Of a DNA stretch of 64,000 nt, positions 1 through 7,669 are shown piece after piece; the stretch's first letter is position 1, and each line of letters begins with the position of its first letter. This DNA is from an uncultured Bacteroidales bacterium (GTDB lineage Bacteria > Bacteroidota > Bacteroidia > Bacteroidales > F082), in NCBI GenBank assembly GCA_905234455.1, contig CAJOIH010000007.1, forward strand, positions 1 through 64,000, written 5' to 3'. The notes beneath the pieces were generated by a model. That model was not told the origin of the DNA, did no database searches, and saw nothing but the letters and a program-made list of their open reading frames with translations. Both the position numbers and the translations under genes were made by a program.

Positions 1-1
1 G

Positions 2-652
2 GACCGCCTAGGCCTCAACAACGTGACCACCTACGTGGAAATCCTCTCCGGCGAAAAACTGGCAGAATACGTGGAAGGCACCATCATGAGCACCACCGAC
101 GTGGTCTCCTACAACGAGATGTCGGTGAAAGCCCTGAAGAAAATCCATGGCAGCAACCTGAAGTTCAAGGACTATAACGCCTTCGGCCGCCTCGACGACG
201 ACGAACGCTACTGCCGCGAAACGGGATTCATGCATCCTCAAGAGTATCTCGATTTAAGGGCTAAGCTGGAAGAACTGCGCAAGACCTACCACAGTGTGAA
301 AATGGTCCCCTGCCACTGCGACTACCAGCCGACCAACCTCGTCATCAGTGGCGACAAGCTCTATGTGCTGGACTGGGAGTTCGCCGGCATGAACGACCCC
401 TTCTACGACATCGCCTGCTACGGCAACGCCGGTTTCGACAAAGCCCTGGCCCTGCTGGAATGCTACGTGGGTCATCAACCCACCGACGACGAGCTGCACC
501 GCCTCTACTTCCACCGCGCCTTCCAATGCCTGCAGTGGTACAACGTGGCTATCTTTAAAGACCGCGTGGGGCTGAGCAAGGATTTGAACATGGACTTCAA
601 TGCCGTCGCCTTAATGTTTTTGGGAATGGCTAAAGATTTGCTCGAAAAATGA
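2..652 (+). CDS. Choline kinase / LicA-like phosphotransferase (5' partial)
   Basis: The reading frame is open from the window edge, so the N-terminal part (perhaps about 80 residues) is missing. The visible chain has the aminoglycoside phosphotransferase/choline kinase core: a Brenner-type catalytic loop CHCDYQPTN, then the metal-binding DWEFAGMNDPFYDIA. Family members transfer phosphate from ATP to choline, ethanolamine or a similar small alcohol in the cytoplasm, often to decorate surface glycans or lipids. Which substrate is used here cannot be read from the sequence. The spacing of the motifs matches LicA rather than antibiotic kinases. The stop overlaps the next start as ATGA, so the two genes are probably translated together. 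Confidence 0.75.
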   Translation, partial: DRLGLNNVTTYVEILSGEKLAEYVEGTIMSTTDVVSYNEMSVKALKKIHGSNLKFKDYNAFGRLDDDERYCRETGFMHPQEYLDLRAKLEELRKTYHSVKMVPCHCDYQPTNLVISGDKLYVLDWEFAGMNDPFYDIACYGNAGFDKALALLECYVGHQPTDDELHRLYFHRAFQCLQWYNVAIFKDRVGLSKDLNMDFNAVALMFLGMAKDLLEK

Positions 653-1005
653 ACGCTGAAGAAATCACCCAATTAAAAGAAACGGTCATCAGCGTGCTGA
701 AGACCATCTACGACCCAGAGATCCCGATTGATATCTGGACCTTGCACCTGATATATGGGGTCGAAGTGGATGAGGAAGGCAACGTGAAGATCGTGATGAC
801 GGTGACGGCTCCCAACTGCCCCGTGGCCGAGGTACTTCCCGCCGAGGTAAAAAGCCGCATCGAGGCCATCATGGGGGTAAAATCTGTGGACGTAGAACTG
901 ACTTTCGATCCTGTGTGGGATATCAGCATGCTCTCCGACGAGGCCAAAGCCGAGTTGGGATTGGATGGGGATTACAATTACTCCGCTTCGGATTTTCTTT
1001 ATTGA
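649..1005 (+). CDS. MIP18/DUF59 family Fe-S assembly protein (SufT-like)
   Basis: A 118-residue protein covering one DUF59 (MIP18) domain. It has the family's opening DPEIPIDIW and the conserved cysteine in TAPNCPVAE (residues about 53-61). Members act in the cytoplasm in maturation of iron-sulfur proteins, and the convergent suf operon 600 bases downstream supports that role. The usual family motif around residue 30 reads like YDLGLIY; here it is WTLHLIY, so the Asp and Gly positions are changed. The start overlaps the upstream kinase stop by four bases. The length is normal for a single-domain SufT-like protein. The family is clear; the exact client proteins are unknown. Confidence 0.85.
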   Translation: MNAEEITQLKETVISVLKTIYDPEIPIDIWTLHLIYGVEVDEEGNVKIVMTVTAPNCPVAEVLPAEVKSRIEAIMGVKSVDVELTFDPVWDISMLSDEAKAELGLDGDYNYSASDFLY

Positions 1006-1030
1006 GGCAGCTTTTTAGTACGAGATACAA

Positions 1031-1063
1031 GTGAACTATGTTTGATTATTCACATAGATTCAC
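1031..1063 (+). repeat. Inverted repeat just upstream of the 1069 start codon
   Basis: GTGAACTATGT at 1031-1041 pairs with ACATAGATTCAC at 1052-1063 with one bulged A, giving an 11-bp stem and a 10-base loop. It ends five bases before the ATG at 1069. It could be an operator or an mRNA hairpin covering the ribosome site; the sequence alone does not decide. Confidence 0.6.
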
Positions 1064-1068
1064 TTCAG

Positions 1069-1536
1069 ATGAAAAAAGAAAAAACCACCACAAAAGAAGC
1101 CTTAGTCGAAATTGGAAATTTTGGTCCGATTTACAGACAATTCAAAGGAAAGGCCAAAGAAGCTTTTGAATTCTTAATTAATCATGAGGACGGCGATCTG
1201 TTAGCCGTGTTTCACCGAGAAGGATTCGGTGATGTCGATCTTGTTTGGGGCAACGAAAACGGCGGATTGAAACACATTCTACTTAAACACTTAGGTAATG
1301 ATAAGAGTTTTGTCAACATGGAAGATGCCGCTTACCAAATAAAAGAAATCATCGAAACAGGAAGAACAGTTTTCGAAAACATAGATAAGGCCGTCTTTCA
1401 AATTGGAAACAAAATCGTGACCGTCCGAAAGAATTTTCGGGAGAAAGGCAAAAAAATAGCCGACAAAAACTGGGTTCTGACGGCTTACGATGAAACAACA
1501 GCAGATGGTGGAAGTGCTATAACCACCAGCAATTAA
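1069..1536 (+). CDS. Orphan barnase/colicin E5-like (PBECR-type) nuclease domain protein
   Basis: A 155-residue protein that from memory resembles the small phage-Barnase-EndoU-ColicinE5/D-RelE nuclease domains found at the ends of phage head and polymorphic-toxin polyproteins. The characteristic pieces are FGPIYRQFKGKAKEAFEFL near the start, GFGDVDLVWG and GLKHILLKH in the middle, and NWVLTAYDE near the end. These domains are predicted endoribonucleases. Here the domain stands alone, with no phage gene or evident immunity gene beside it. The gene is clearly more AT-rich than its neighbours, which suggests transfer. A TTG at 1042 is in frame, but it lies inside the hairpin, so the ATG at 1069 is preferred. 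Activity is inferred, not shown. Confidence 0.6.
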   Translation: MKKEKTTTKEALVEIGNFGPIYRQFKGKAKEAFEFLINHEDGDLLAVFHREGFGDVDLVWGNENGGLKHILLKHLGNDKSFVNMEDAAYQIKEIIETGRTVFENIDKAVFQIGNKIVTVRKNFREKGKKIADKNWVLTAYDETTADGGSAITTSN

Positions 1537-1627
1537 GGCAAAGCTGCACGTACCACTGGTATTTTCATGCTGCAAAAATACAACAAACTTTTGATACCCG
1601 CAAGGAGTTATGTTGGTTTTTCAATAA

Positions 1628-2047
1628 TCACGAAATGCTTTTGAAAGCTTCAGCGTAAAGCATCATTTGCTTCACCATGGAGACCAAGCCATTGGAACGG
1701 GTGGGGCTCAAATGCTCTTTCAAACCGATTTCATCGAGGAAAGACAGGTCGGCTGACAAAATGTCTTCCGGAGTTTGGCCAGAGAAAACCTTGATCAGCA
1801 AATTAATGATGCCTTTGGTGATAACAGCATCGCTGTCGGCGGTGAAATAAACCTTGCCGTCCCTGAGCTCGGCATGGAGCCACACTCGCGACTGGCAACC
1901 ATTGATCAGATATTGGTCGTTACGGTATTGTTCGTCAATAATGGGGCACTCCTTCCCCATCTCGATTAGCATGGCGTAACGGTCCATCCAATCATCGAAC
2001 ATCGAGAAGTCCTCAACGATACTGTCTTGTATTTCTTTGATAGTCAT
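1628..2047 (-). CDS. sufE: SufE sulfur acceptor protein
   Basis: A 139-residue SufE. It takes persulfide sulfur from SufS and passes it to the SufBCD scaffold in the cytoplasm. The acceptor cysteine is Cys51 in INGCQSRVW, the expected position and context for the family, and total length is normal. It is the last gene of the suf operon. Its ATG shares one base with the sufS stop (TAATG), which implies translational coupling and a matched dose of the two partners. About 90 bases separate it from the convergent nuclease-like gene; no obvious terminator hairpin was found there. Confidence 0.93.
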   Translation of the reverse strand: MTIKEIQDSIVEDFSMFDDWMDRYAMLIEMGKECPIIDEQYRNDQYLINGCQSRVWLHAELRDGKVYFTADSDAVITKGIINLLIKVFSGQTPEDILSADLSFLDEIGLKEHLSPTRSNGLVSMVKQMMLYAEAFKSIS

Positions 2048-3315
2048 TATCTTAACATATTTGCGGCTTTATTCACCGCATGAACTAGAATATCAACTTC
2101 TTCCAAAGTGTTATATACTGCGAACGAGGCACGCACGGTGCCGGGGATGCCGAAACGGGTCATCACGGGCTCGGCGCAATGGTGACCAGTGCGGACGGCC
2201 ACACCCATTTTGTCAATAATGGTGCCAAGGTCGTATGGATGGATGCCATCGATAATGAAACTCACCAGGCCACTACGCTCGGGGGCCTGACCGATGAAGC
2301 GCATGCCTTCAATCTTCGACAAACCCGCTATGGTTGCAGCCACCAAAGCCTCTTCATGCTCAGCCACTGCCTTACGGTCAAAGCTCTCGATGAACTTTAT
2401 AGCCGTCTCCAGACCCAAGGCGGCACCTACGTTAGGGGTACCAGCCTCGAACTTGAAGGGCAATTTATTGAAGGTGGTCTTCTCGAAACTCACGGTTTCG
2501 ACCATCTCGCCACCGAACTGATAGGGAGGCATCTTCTCGAGCCACGCCGTCTTGCCATACAAGCCACCAATGCCCATGGGGGCGTACATCTTGTGACCGG
2601 AGAAGACGAAGAAGTCGCAGTCCAGGTCCTGCACATCGATGGACAGATGGGCCATTGATTGGGCACCGTCGACTACCGTAATGGCACCGTACTGATGGGC
2701 CAACCGGATCATCTCCTTCACGGGATTGATAGTCGCCAAGGTATTGGAGACATGGGCCATGGCAACGATTTGCGGGCTTTGTTTCAGCAGGTTTTCGTAG
2801 GCTTGAAGGTCGAGGACACCGTTGTCGTCCATAGGGGCTACGAGGAGTTCGCCGCCATAAAGCTGGACCATCTGCTGCCAAGGGACCAGATTGGAATGGT
2901 GTTCCATTGCCGTCACAAGCACTTTGGGGCGACGTGTGGATTGCCACGTCGCTCCGCTAAGCTCCGCTCCTCGCAATGACATACCTGACGCCAACAACCT
3001 TCCCAAAGAGGTGGCAAGCAAATTCAGCGACTCAGTGGTGCCGCGGGTGAAAACGATCTCATGGGCTTCCTTGGCGTTGACGAAACGGGCCACGGTGCGA
3101 CGGGCGTTCTCGTAGGCCTCGGTAGCCATCTGACTGAGGTAATGAACACCCCTGTGGATGTTGCAGTTCTCGTGAAGGTAGTAGTCGCGCTCCCGTTCAA
3201 TCACACAAAGGGGTTTCTGGGTGGTCGCGGCATTGTCTAGGTACACCAAAGGCTTGCCGTAGACCTGCTGGTCTAGCACTGGGAACTGACGACGTATTTC
3301 GTTGACATCCATCAT
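2047..3315 (-). CDS. sufS: SufS cysteine desulfurase, with an in-frame repeat insertion
   Basis: A 422-residue PLP-dependent class V aminotransferase-fold enzyme that removes sulfur from cysteine for Fe-S assembly. The PLP lysine is Lys242 in SGHKMYAP and the persulfide cysteine is Cys380 in RTGHHCAEP; the EHHSNLVPW motif is intact. Residues about 111-127 (GMSLRGAELSGATWQST) have no counterpart in normal SufS proteins, where LATSLG is followed after about 14 residues by MEHHSN. They are encoded by a dispersed-repeat-like DNA element at 2937-2983 that keeps the frame. All catalytic residues remain, so the enzyme is probably active. Its start overlaps the sufD stop (ATGA) and its stop overlaps sufE (TAATG). 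Confidence 0.95.
   Translation of the reverse strand: MMDVNEIRRQFPVLDQQVYGKPLVYLDNAATTQKPLCVIERERDYYLHENCNIHRGVHYLSQMATEAYENARRTVARFVNAKEAHEIVFTRGTTESLNLLATSLGRLLASGMSLRGAELSGATWQSTRRPKVLVTAMEHHSNLVPWQQMVQLYGGELLVAPMDDNGVLDLQAYENLLKQSPQIVAMAHVSNTLATINPVKEMIRLAHQYGAITVVDGAQSMAHLSIDVQDLDCDFFVFSGHKMYAPMGIGGLYGKTAWLEKMPPYQFGGEMVETVSFEKTTFNKLPFKFEAGTPNVGAALGLETAIKFIESFDRKAVAEHEEALVAATIAGLSKIEGMRFIGQAPERSGLVSFIIDGIHPYDLGTIIDKMGVAVRTGHHCAEPVMTRFGIPGTVRASFAVYNTLEEVDILVHAVNKAANMLR
2937..2983 (-). repeat. REP-like dispersed element inserted in frame in sufS
   Basis: On the minus strand the element begins TATGTCATTGCGAGGAGCGG and ends GTGGCAATCC, with ATTGC/GCAAT as inverted ends. Inside, AGCGGAGC occurs twice, ten bases apart. 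From memory this matches a class of short elements (GTCATTGCGAGGAGC...GCAATCC) scattered in many bacterial genomes, usually between genes. Here it lies inside an essential coding region and adds about 17 codons without a stop. I found no second copy in the window. Confidence 0.7.
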
Positions 3316-4130
3316 TTTTTAGGATTTTTGCAATGTAACACACAACGGTCGCAGCTGGAGAGCTCACCACGCAGGCGGCGCTTGATCATGTCCTCGATGG
3401 TGTCGCGCAGGCTGTCGATCTTGATATGGTTGCTGATTTCAGCGGCGAAGGCATACATCAACAACATGCGGGCGTTGGCCTTGCTGATGCCACGCTGGCG
3501 CATGTAGAACATAGCCTCCTGGTCGAGCTGGCCGGTAGAGGTGCCGTGTGAGCACTTCACGTCGTCGGCGTAGATTTCCAAGAAGGGCTTGGTGTCGATT
3601 TTGGCCGTCGAGGTCAAGATGATGTTGGCGTTGTTCTGCTGGGCGTCGGTCTTTTGCGCCCCTGGGGCCACATACACATGGCCGTTGAACACTGCTGTAG
3701 CCTCATCGTCCATGATGCCCTTGAAGCGGGTGTCGCTGGTGCAATGCGCCACGTTGTGGTTGATCTTCAGGTAGTTCTCCATGTGCTGCTTCCGATCCAC
3801 TAGATACAAGCCGTACACTTGGGTCTCGCAACCCTCGCCGTCAATATCAACGGTGATATTGTTGCTCAAATCGCCGGCATTGAAACTGATGACCACAAAA
3901 TGCACCCTACTGTCGCGCTCCTGATGGATGTGGATGTGAGTCTTCAAGCCAGTGGTGTCGTCGAGGTTCTGGATGCGGTACATCTCAAGGGAGGCATTCT
4001 CCTTGACCACGATTTCGCAATGCTCCTCGTTGGCCTGAAGGTGCTCTGTGTCGTCCGACAACACAATCTGCCGGTACTGCCCGCTCTCGACAACGATATT
4101 GTTTTCCAAGAATTCCATCGTCGTAGGCAT
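3312..4130 (-). CDS. sufD: SufD, short form lacking the N-terminal domain
   Basis: A 272-residue member of the SufB/SufD family, part of the SufBC2D scaffold on which Fe-S clusters are built. It has the beta-helix core and the C-terminal helical region, including VKCSHGTSTGQLD with the conserved His, and the MFYMRQRGI segment. Known SufD proteins are usually about 420-450 residues, so the N-terminal helical domain is absent. The gene directly follows sufC, so no missing piece lies upstream. The ATG at 4130 overlaps the sufC stop (TAATG); a start at 4154 inside sufC is possible but less likely. The tail is cysteine-rich (CDRCVLHC). Identity is firm from order and motifs; the effect of the short form is unknown. 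Confidence 0.88.
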   Translation of the reverse strand: MPTTMEFLENNIVVESGQYRQIVLSDDTEHLQANEEHCEIVVKENASLEMYRIQNLDDTTGLKTHIHIHQERDSRVHFVVISFNAGDLSNNITVDIDGEGCETQVYGLYLVDRKQHMENYLKINHNVAHCTSDTRFKGIMDDEATAVFNGHVYVAPGAQKTDAQQNNANIILTSTAKIDTKPFLEIYADDVKCSHGTSTGQLDQEAMFYMRQRGISKANARMLLMYAFAAEISNHIKIDSLRDTIEDMIKRRLRGELSSCDRCVLHCKNPKK

Positions 4131-4882
4131 TACAGGTTCATATCCTTGATCCATTCGTAGCCCTTCTCCTCCAGCTCGATGGCGAGATGCTTGCCACCCG
4201 ACTTGACGATGCGGCCGTCGTACATCACATGCACGAAGTCGGGCACGATGTAGTCGAGCAGGCGCTGGTAGTGGGTGATCACCACAAAGGAGTTGTCCTT
4301 GTTGTGCAGCTGGTTGACGCCGTTGGCCACGATGCGCAGGGCGTCGATATCCAGACCCGAGTCGGTCTCGTCGAGGATGGCAAGGCTGGGCTCGAGCATG
4401 GCCATCTGGAAGATTTCGTTCTTCTTCTTCTCGCCGCCGGAGTAGCCCACGTTGACGAAGCGGTTCTGCAGCTTCTCGGTGATTTCCACCATAGCTTGTT
4501 TCTCCTTCATCATCTTCATGAACTCGATGGTCGACAGGGCGGGAAGGCCGAGGTATTCGCGTTTGGAGTTGACGGCGGTGCGCATGAAGTTCTGGATGCT
4601 CACGCCGGGGATCTCCACGGGGTATTGGAAGCTGAGGAAGATGCCCTCGTTGGCGCGGTCTTCGGGTGACATGCCCACGATGTTCTTGCCTTTGTACCAG
4701 ATCTCGCCCTCGGTGATCTCGTAGCCTTCGCGGCCGGTGATGGCAGCGGCTAAAGTGCTCTTGCCGGTGCCGTTGGGGCCCATGATGGCGTGGATTTCAC
4801 CTTCGTTGACGCCCAAGTTCAATCCCTTCAGGATTTCCTTTCCTGCGACAGAGACATGTAAGTTTTTGATATTGAGTAACAT
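4130..4882 (-). CDS. sufC: SufC ATPase of the SufBCD complex
   Basis: A 250-residue ABC-type ATPase without membrane segments. Walker A is GPNGTGKST (residues 35-43), the signature is YSGGEKKKNE and Walker B runs into ILDETDSGLD; the switch His is in VVITHYQRLL. It powers conformational changes of the SufB-SufD scaffold during Fe-S cluster assembly in the cytoplasm. Length and motif set are typical. It lies 12 bases after sufB and overlaps sufD by one base, consistent with a single operon mRNA. Confidence 0.96.
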   Translation of the reverse strand: MLLNIKNLHVSVAGKEILKGLNLGVNEGEIHAIMGPNGTGKSTLAAAITGREGYEITEGEIWYKGKNIVGMSPEDRANEGIFLSFQYPVEIPGVSIQNFMRTAVNSKREYLGLPALSTIEFMKMMKEKQAMVEITEKLQNRFVNVGYSGGEKKKNEIFQMAMLEPSLAILDETDSGLDIDALRIVANGVNQLHNKDNSFVVITHYQRLLDYIVPDFVHVMYDGRIVKSGGKHLAIELEEKGYEWIKDMNL

Positions 4883-4894
4883 ATTGTTGAATTT

Positions 4895-6346
4895 TTATCC
4901 TACACTACCTTCTAATGTGATTGACAATAATTTTTGTGCCTCAACGGCGAACTCCATCGGAAGCCGGTTCAACACGTCCTTGGCGTAGCCGTTGACGATA
5001 AGGCCGATGGCCTTCTCGGTGGGGATGCCGCGCTGCTGGCAATAGAAGAGCTGGTCCTCGGAGATCTTGGAGGTGGTGGCCTCGTGCTCGAGGATGCTCG
5101 ACTCGTTGCCGCACTGGACGTAAGGCCAGGTATGCGCACCACACTGGTCGCCCATCAGCAGGGAGTCGCACTGCGAGTAGTTGCGTGAATTAATGGCTTT
5201 CGGTGCCACGCGAACCAGACCACGATAGCTGTTCTGGCTGTGACCGGCGGAGATACCCTTCGAGATGATGGTGCTGCGGGTGTTCTTGCCCAGATGGATC
5301 ATCTTGGTACCGGTGTCGGCCTGCTGGTAATTGTTGGTGACAGCCACGGAGTAGAACTCGCCGATGGAGTTGTCGCCCATCAGCACACAGCCCGGATATT
5401 TCCAGGTGATGGCCGAGCCGGTCTCCACCTGGGTCCAAGAGATCTTGGAACGGTCGCCGCGGCAGAGGCCGCGCTTCGTCACCAAGTTATACACACCGCC
5501 TTTGCCTTCTTTGTCGCCCGGATACCAGTTCTGCACCGTGCTGTACTTCACCTCAGCGTCCGTCTCGGCGATGATTTCCACAATGGCGGCATGGAGTTGG
5601 TTTTCGTCACGCATCGGGGCAGTACAACCTTCCATATAGCTCACGTAGGCGCCTTCATCGGCCACGATCAGGGTGCGCTCGAACTGGCCCGTGTTGGCCG
5701 CATTGATACGGAAATAGGTGGAGAGCTCCAAGGGGCAATGCACGCCCTTGGGGATGTAGCAGAACGAGCCGTCGCTGAACACAGCCGAGTTCAAGGCAGC
5801 AAAGAAGTTGTCGGTGTAAGGCACCACCTTGCCGAGGTACTTCCTCACAAGGTCAGGGTGCTGTTTCACCGCCTCGCTGAATGACATGAAGATGACGCCG
5901 TGCTTCGACAGCGTCTCCTGGAAGGTGGTCTTCACCGAGGTGCTGTCCATGACAGCATCCACAGCCACGCCGGAAAGCTTTTTCTGCTCGTCGAGCGAGA
6001 TGCCCAGCTTGTCGAAAGTAGCCAACAACTCCGGATCCACCTCATCTAGGCTCTGCTTCTCCTGACGTTTCCGAGGAGCTGCATAATAAATAATGTCTTG
6101 ATAATCAATCTCAGGCAGGTCGAGATGACCCCAGTTGGGCTGCTTCAGCGTCAGCCAGTGACGGAACGCCTTCAAGCGGAACTCGAGCAACCATTCCGGT
6201 TCCTCCTTTTTCTTGGAGATCAGCCGGATGATGTCCTCATTCAAGCCCTTCGGCACAAAATCGGTCTCGATATCGGTCACAAAGCCAAACTCATAATCCT
6301 TGCTGGTGACCTCTTCGATGATGTTTTCCTTTGGATTTGACTCCAT
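4895..6346 (-). CDS. sufB: SufB Fe-S scaffold protein
   Basis: A 483-residue SufB, the main scaffold for cluster assembly with SufC and SufD. The functional cysteine is Cys393 in [12 protein letters not shown], matching the essential Cys of well-studied SufB proteins. Length and the segments [14 protein letters not shown] and [13 protein letters not shown] are typical. It is the first gene of sufBCDSE. A Bacteroidetes promoter about 40-65 bases upstream on the minus strand suggests the operon starts here. No binding site for an Fe-S-sensing regulator such as SufR or IscR could be recognised. Confidence 0.97.
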   Translation of the reverse strand: MESNPKENIIEEVTSKDYEFGFVTDIETDFVPKGLNEDIIRLISKKKEEPEWLLEFRLKAFRHWLTLKQPNWGHLDLPEIDYQDIIYYAAPRKRQEKQSLDEVDPELLATFDKLGISLDEQKKLSGVAVDAVMDSTSVKTTFQETLSKHGVIFMSFSEAVKQHPDLVRKYLGKVVPYTDNFFAALNSAVFSDGSFCYIPKGVHCPLELSTYFRINAANTGQFERTLIVADEGAYVSYMEGCTAPMRDENQLHAAIVEIIAETDAEVKYSTVQNWYPGDKEGKGGVYNLVTKRGLCRGDRSKISWTQVETGSAITWKYPGCVLMGDNSIGEFYSVAVTNNYQQADTGTKMIHLGKNTRSTIISKGISAGHSQNSYRGLVRVAPKAINSRNYSQCDSLLMGDQCGAHTWPYVQCGNESSILEHEATTSKISEDQLFYCQQRGIPTEKAIGLIVNGYAKDVLNRLPMEFAVEAQKLLSITLEGSVG

Positions 6347-6382
6347 TTTTTCTTGTAATTAAGAATAATTTTAAATAACGTG

Positions 6383-6413
6383 CAAAAATAACCATATTTT
6401 GTGAATTGGCAAT
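6383..6413 (-). promoter_or_regulatory. Promoter of the suf operon
   Basis: On the minus strand ATTG (plus 6410-6413) is followed after 19 bases by TATTTTTG (plus 6383-6390), matching the Bacteroidetes -33/-7 consensus TTTG-N19-TAnnTTTG. Transcription would begin near 6375, about 30 bases before the sufB ATG. Its -33 box abuts that of the divergent promoter through the inverted repeat ATTGGCAAT. Confidence 0.65.
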
Positions 6414-6435
6414 CAAAAAGAAAGAATTACATTTG
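6405..6435 (+). promoter_or_regulatory. Promoter of the PHP-like gene
   Basis: ATTG at 6405-6408, a 19-base spacer and TACATTTG at 6428-6435 fit the Bacteroidetes consensus. The predicted transcript start near 6442 favours the ATG at 6452 over an in-frame GTG at 6401. Confidence 0.6.
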
Positions 6436-6451
6436 CAATAATTTTAGAAGC

Positions 6452-7669
6452 ATGTACAAAAAGATCAAGAATCGGTTGCTCAGGGCTTTGTTGATTGTGC
6501 TCACCTTTGTGATTGGGCTTCCTGTAGCCTATTGGCTGCTGGTGTACCTGATGGCGCCGAGGTACCATTTCACCCAGGGACAACCCTTTCATGGTTCCTG
6601 CTATTACAATCCTTACCAGGGGATGGACCCCGAGGCGTGGAAGCAGTACAATTTCCATTGCCACTCGCGACGTTATATGGGCATCACCAATGGCAGAATG
6701 AGTAAGGAAACCGACATCGACAGCATGTATCAGGCGTTGGGTTACGACCATTATGGCATCTCGGACTACATGAACATCAACACCCATGGCAGCGACCGAC
6801 CCGATTACATCCCTGCCTATGAACACGGCTATGGCTTCTTCCGCAAGACCCATCAACTCTGCATCGGTGCCGAGAAAGTCCTGTGGATGGACTTCCCCTT
6901 TGTGCAGAACCTCGACATGAAACAGCACATGCTCAACGTCTTGCAACAGCACACCCGATTCGCCGTCCCTGCCCACGCTTCGTTCACCCAGGGATACAAG
7001 GTCAGCGACATGTACTGTCTTAGCGACTATCGCCTGCTGGAAGTAGGCAATCCCTACGGAACAGCTTTCGAACATTGGGACGCCGCCCTTTCTACAGGTC
7101 ACCGTGTGTACGGCATCGGCGACGATGATACACACAAAGTACTGAACACCAATGAATTGGGACGTTACTTCACCATGATCAACGTCCACGACATGAGTGC
7201 CGACAGCGTTTATGACGCTTTGGATCGCGGCTGCGCATATACCGTGGAGTTCCACCCCCATTATGGCGATTCGCTGGATGCCAAGGCAAGGAAGATGCAT
7301 GAGGAATTGTATTACCTCACCCGATGCGAGCTCCTTGGCGACACCTTGGTCGTCGAGACCTCGGCACCCAACATCCAGACCGCCGAATTCATCGGACAGG
7401 AAGGCAAGGTGCTGAAACAGATGGAGGGTTGCCAGCAGGCCTGGTACGTCATCCAGCCCACCGACACTTACGTCCGCGTAAAGTTGATGGTCCACAACAT
7501 GACCTATTTCTATCTCAACCCAATCACACGACACGTCACACCTACCCCCATCGACCAAAGCACCGCCGAGATCAACTGGACCCAAACCATGTTATTCTAT
7601 CTTGTTTATGTAATAATCATTATATCATTAATATTAAAATTATTCAAAAAACATGGAAAAACTTCTTGA
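6452..7669 (+). CDS. Membrane-anchored PHP-like metallohydrolase
   Basis: A 405-residue protein with one membrane segment near each end (about residues 10-35 and the last 25) and a central domain in between. That domain resembles the PHP fold: NFHCHS near residue 67, GISDYMNIN, a histidine in PAHASF, and GIGDDDTHKV, a set of His/Asp residues able to bind metals. PHP proteins hydrolyse phosphoesters, but no substrate can be assigned. The catalytic part would probably face the periplasm. The start at 6452 is chosen because the predicted promoter covers the upstream in-frame GTG. The end overlaps pepT by 17 bases, suggesting co-transcription. Confidence 0.65.
   Translation: MYKKIKNRLLRALLIVLTFVIGLPVAYWLLVYLMAPRYHFTQGQPFHGSCYYNPYQGMDPEAWKQYNFHCHSRRYMGITNGRMSKETDIDSMYQALGYDHYGISDYMNINTHGSDRPDYIPAYEHGYGFFRKTHQLCIGAEKVLWMDFPFVQNLDMKQHMLNVLQQHTRFAVPAHASFTQGYKVSDMYCLSDYRLLEVGNPYGTAFEHWDAALSTGHRVYGIGDDDTHKVLNTNELGRYFTMINVHDMSADSVYDALDRGCAYTVEFHPHYGDSLDAKARKMHEELYYLTRCELLGDTLVVETSAPNIQTAEFIGQEGKVLKQMEGCQQAWYVIQPTDTYVRVKLMVHNMTYFYLNPITRHVTPTPIDQSTAEINWTQTMLFYLVYVIIIISLILKLFKKHGKTS

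Noticed and set aside
1042-1068. TTG start for the nuclease-like gene
   Set aside because: It lies in the loop of the inverted repeat; the ATG at 1069 gives the usual domain start.
3312-4130. Frameshift as cause of the short SufD
   Set aside because: sufC ends exactly where sufD begins (TAATG), leaving no room for a displaced N-terminal fragment.
6413-7585. A 390-codon open frame antisense to the PHP-like gene
   Set aside because: It would overlap almost the whole supported gene and gives a Val/His/Gly-rich product typical of antisense frames.
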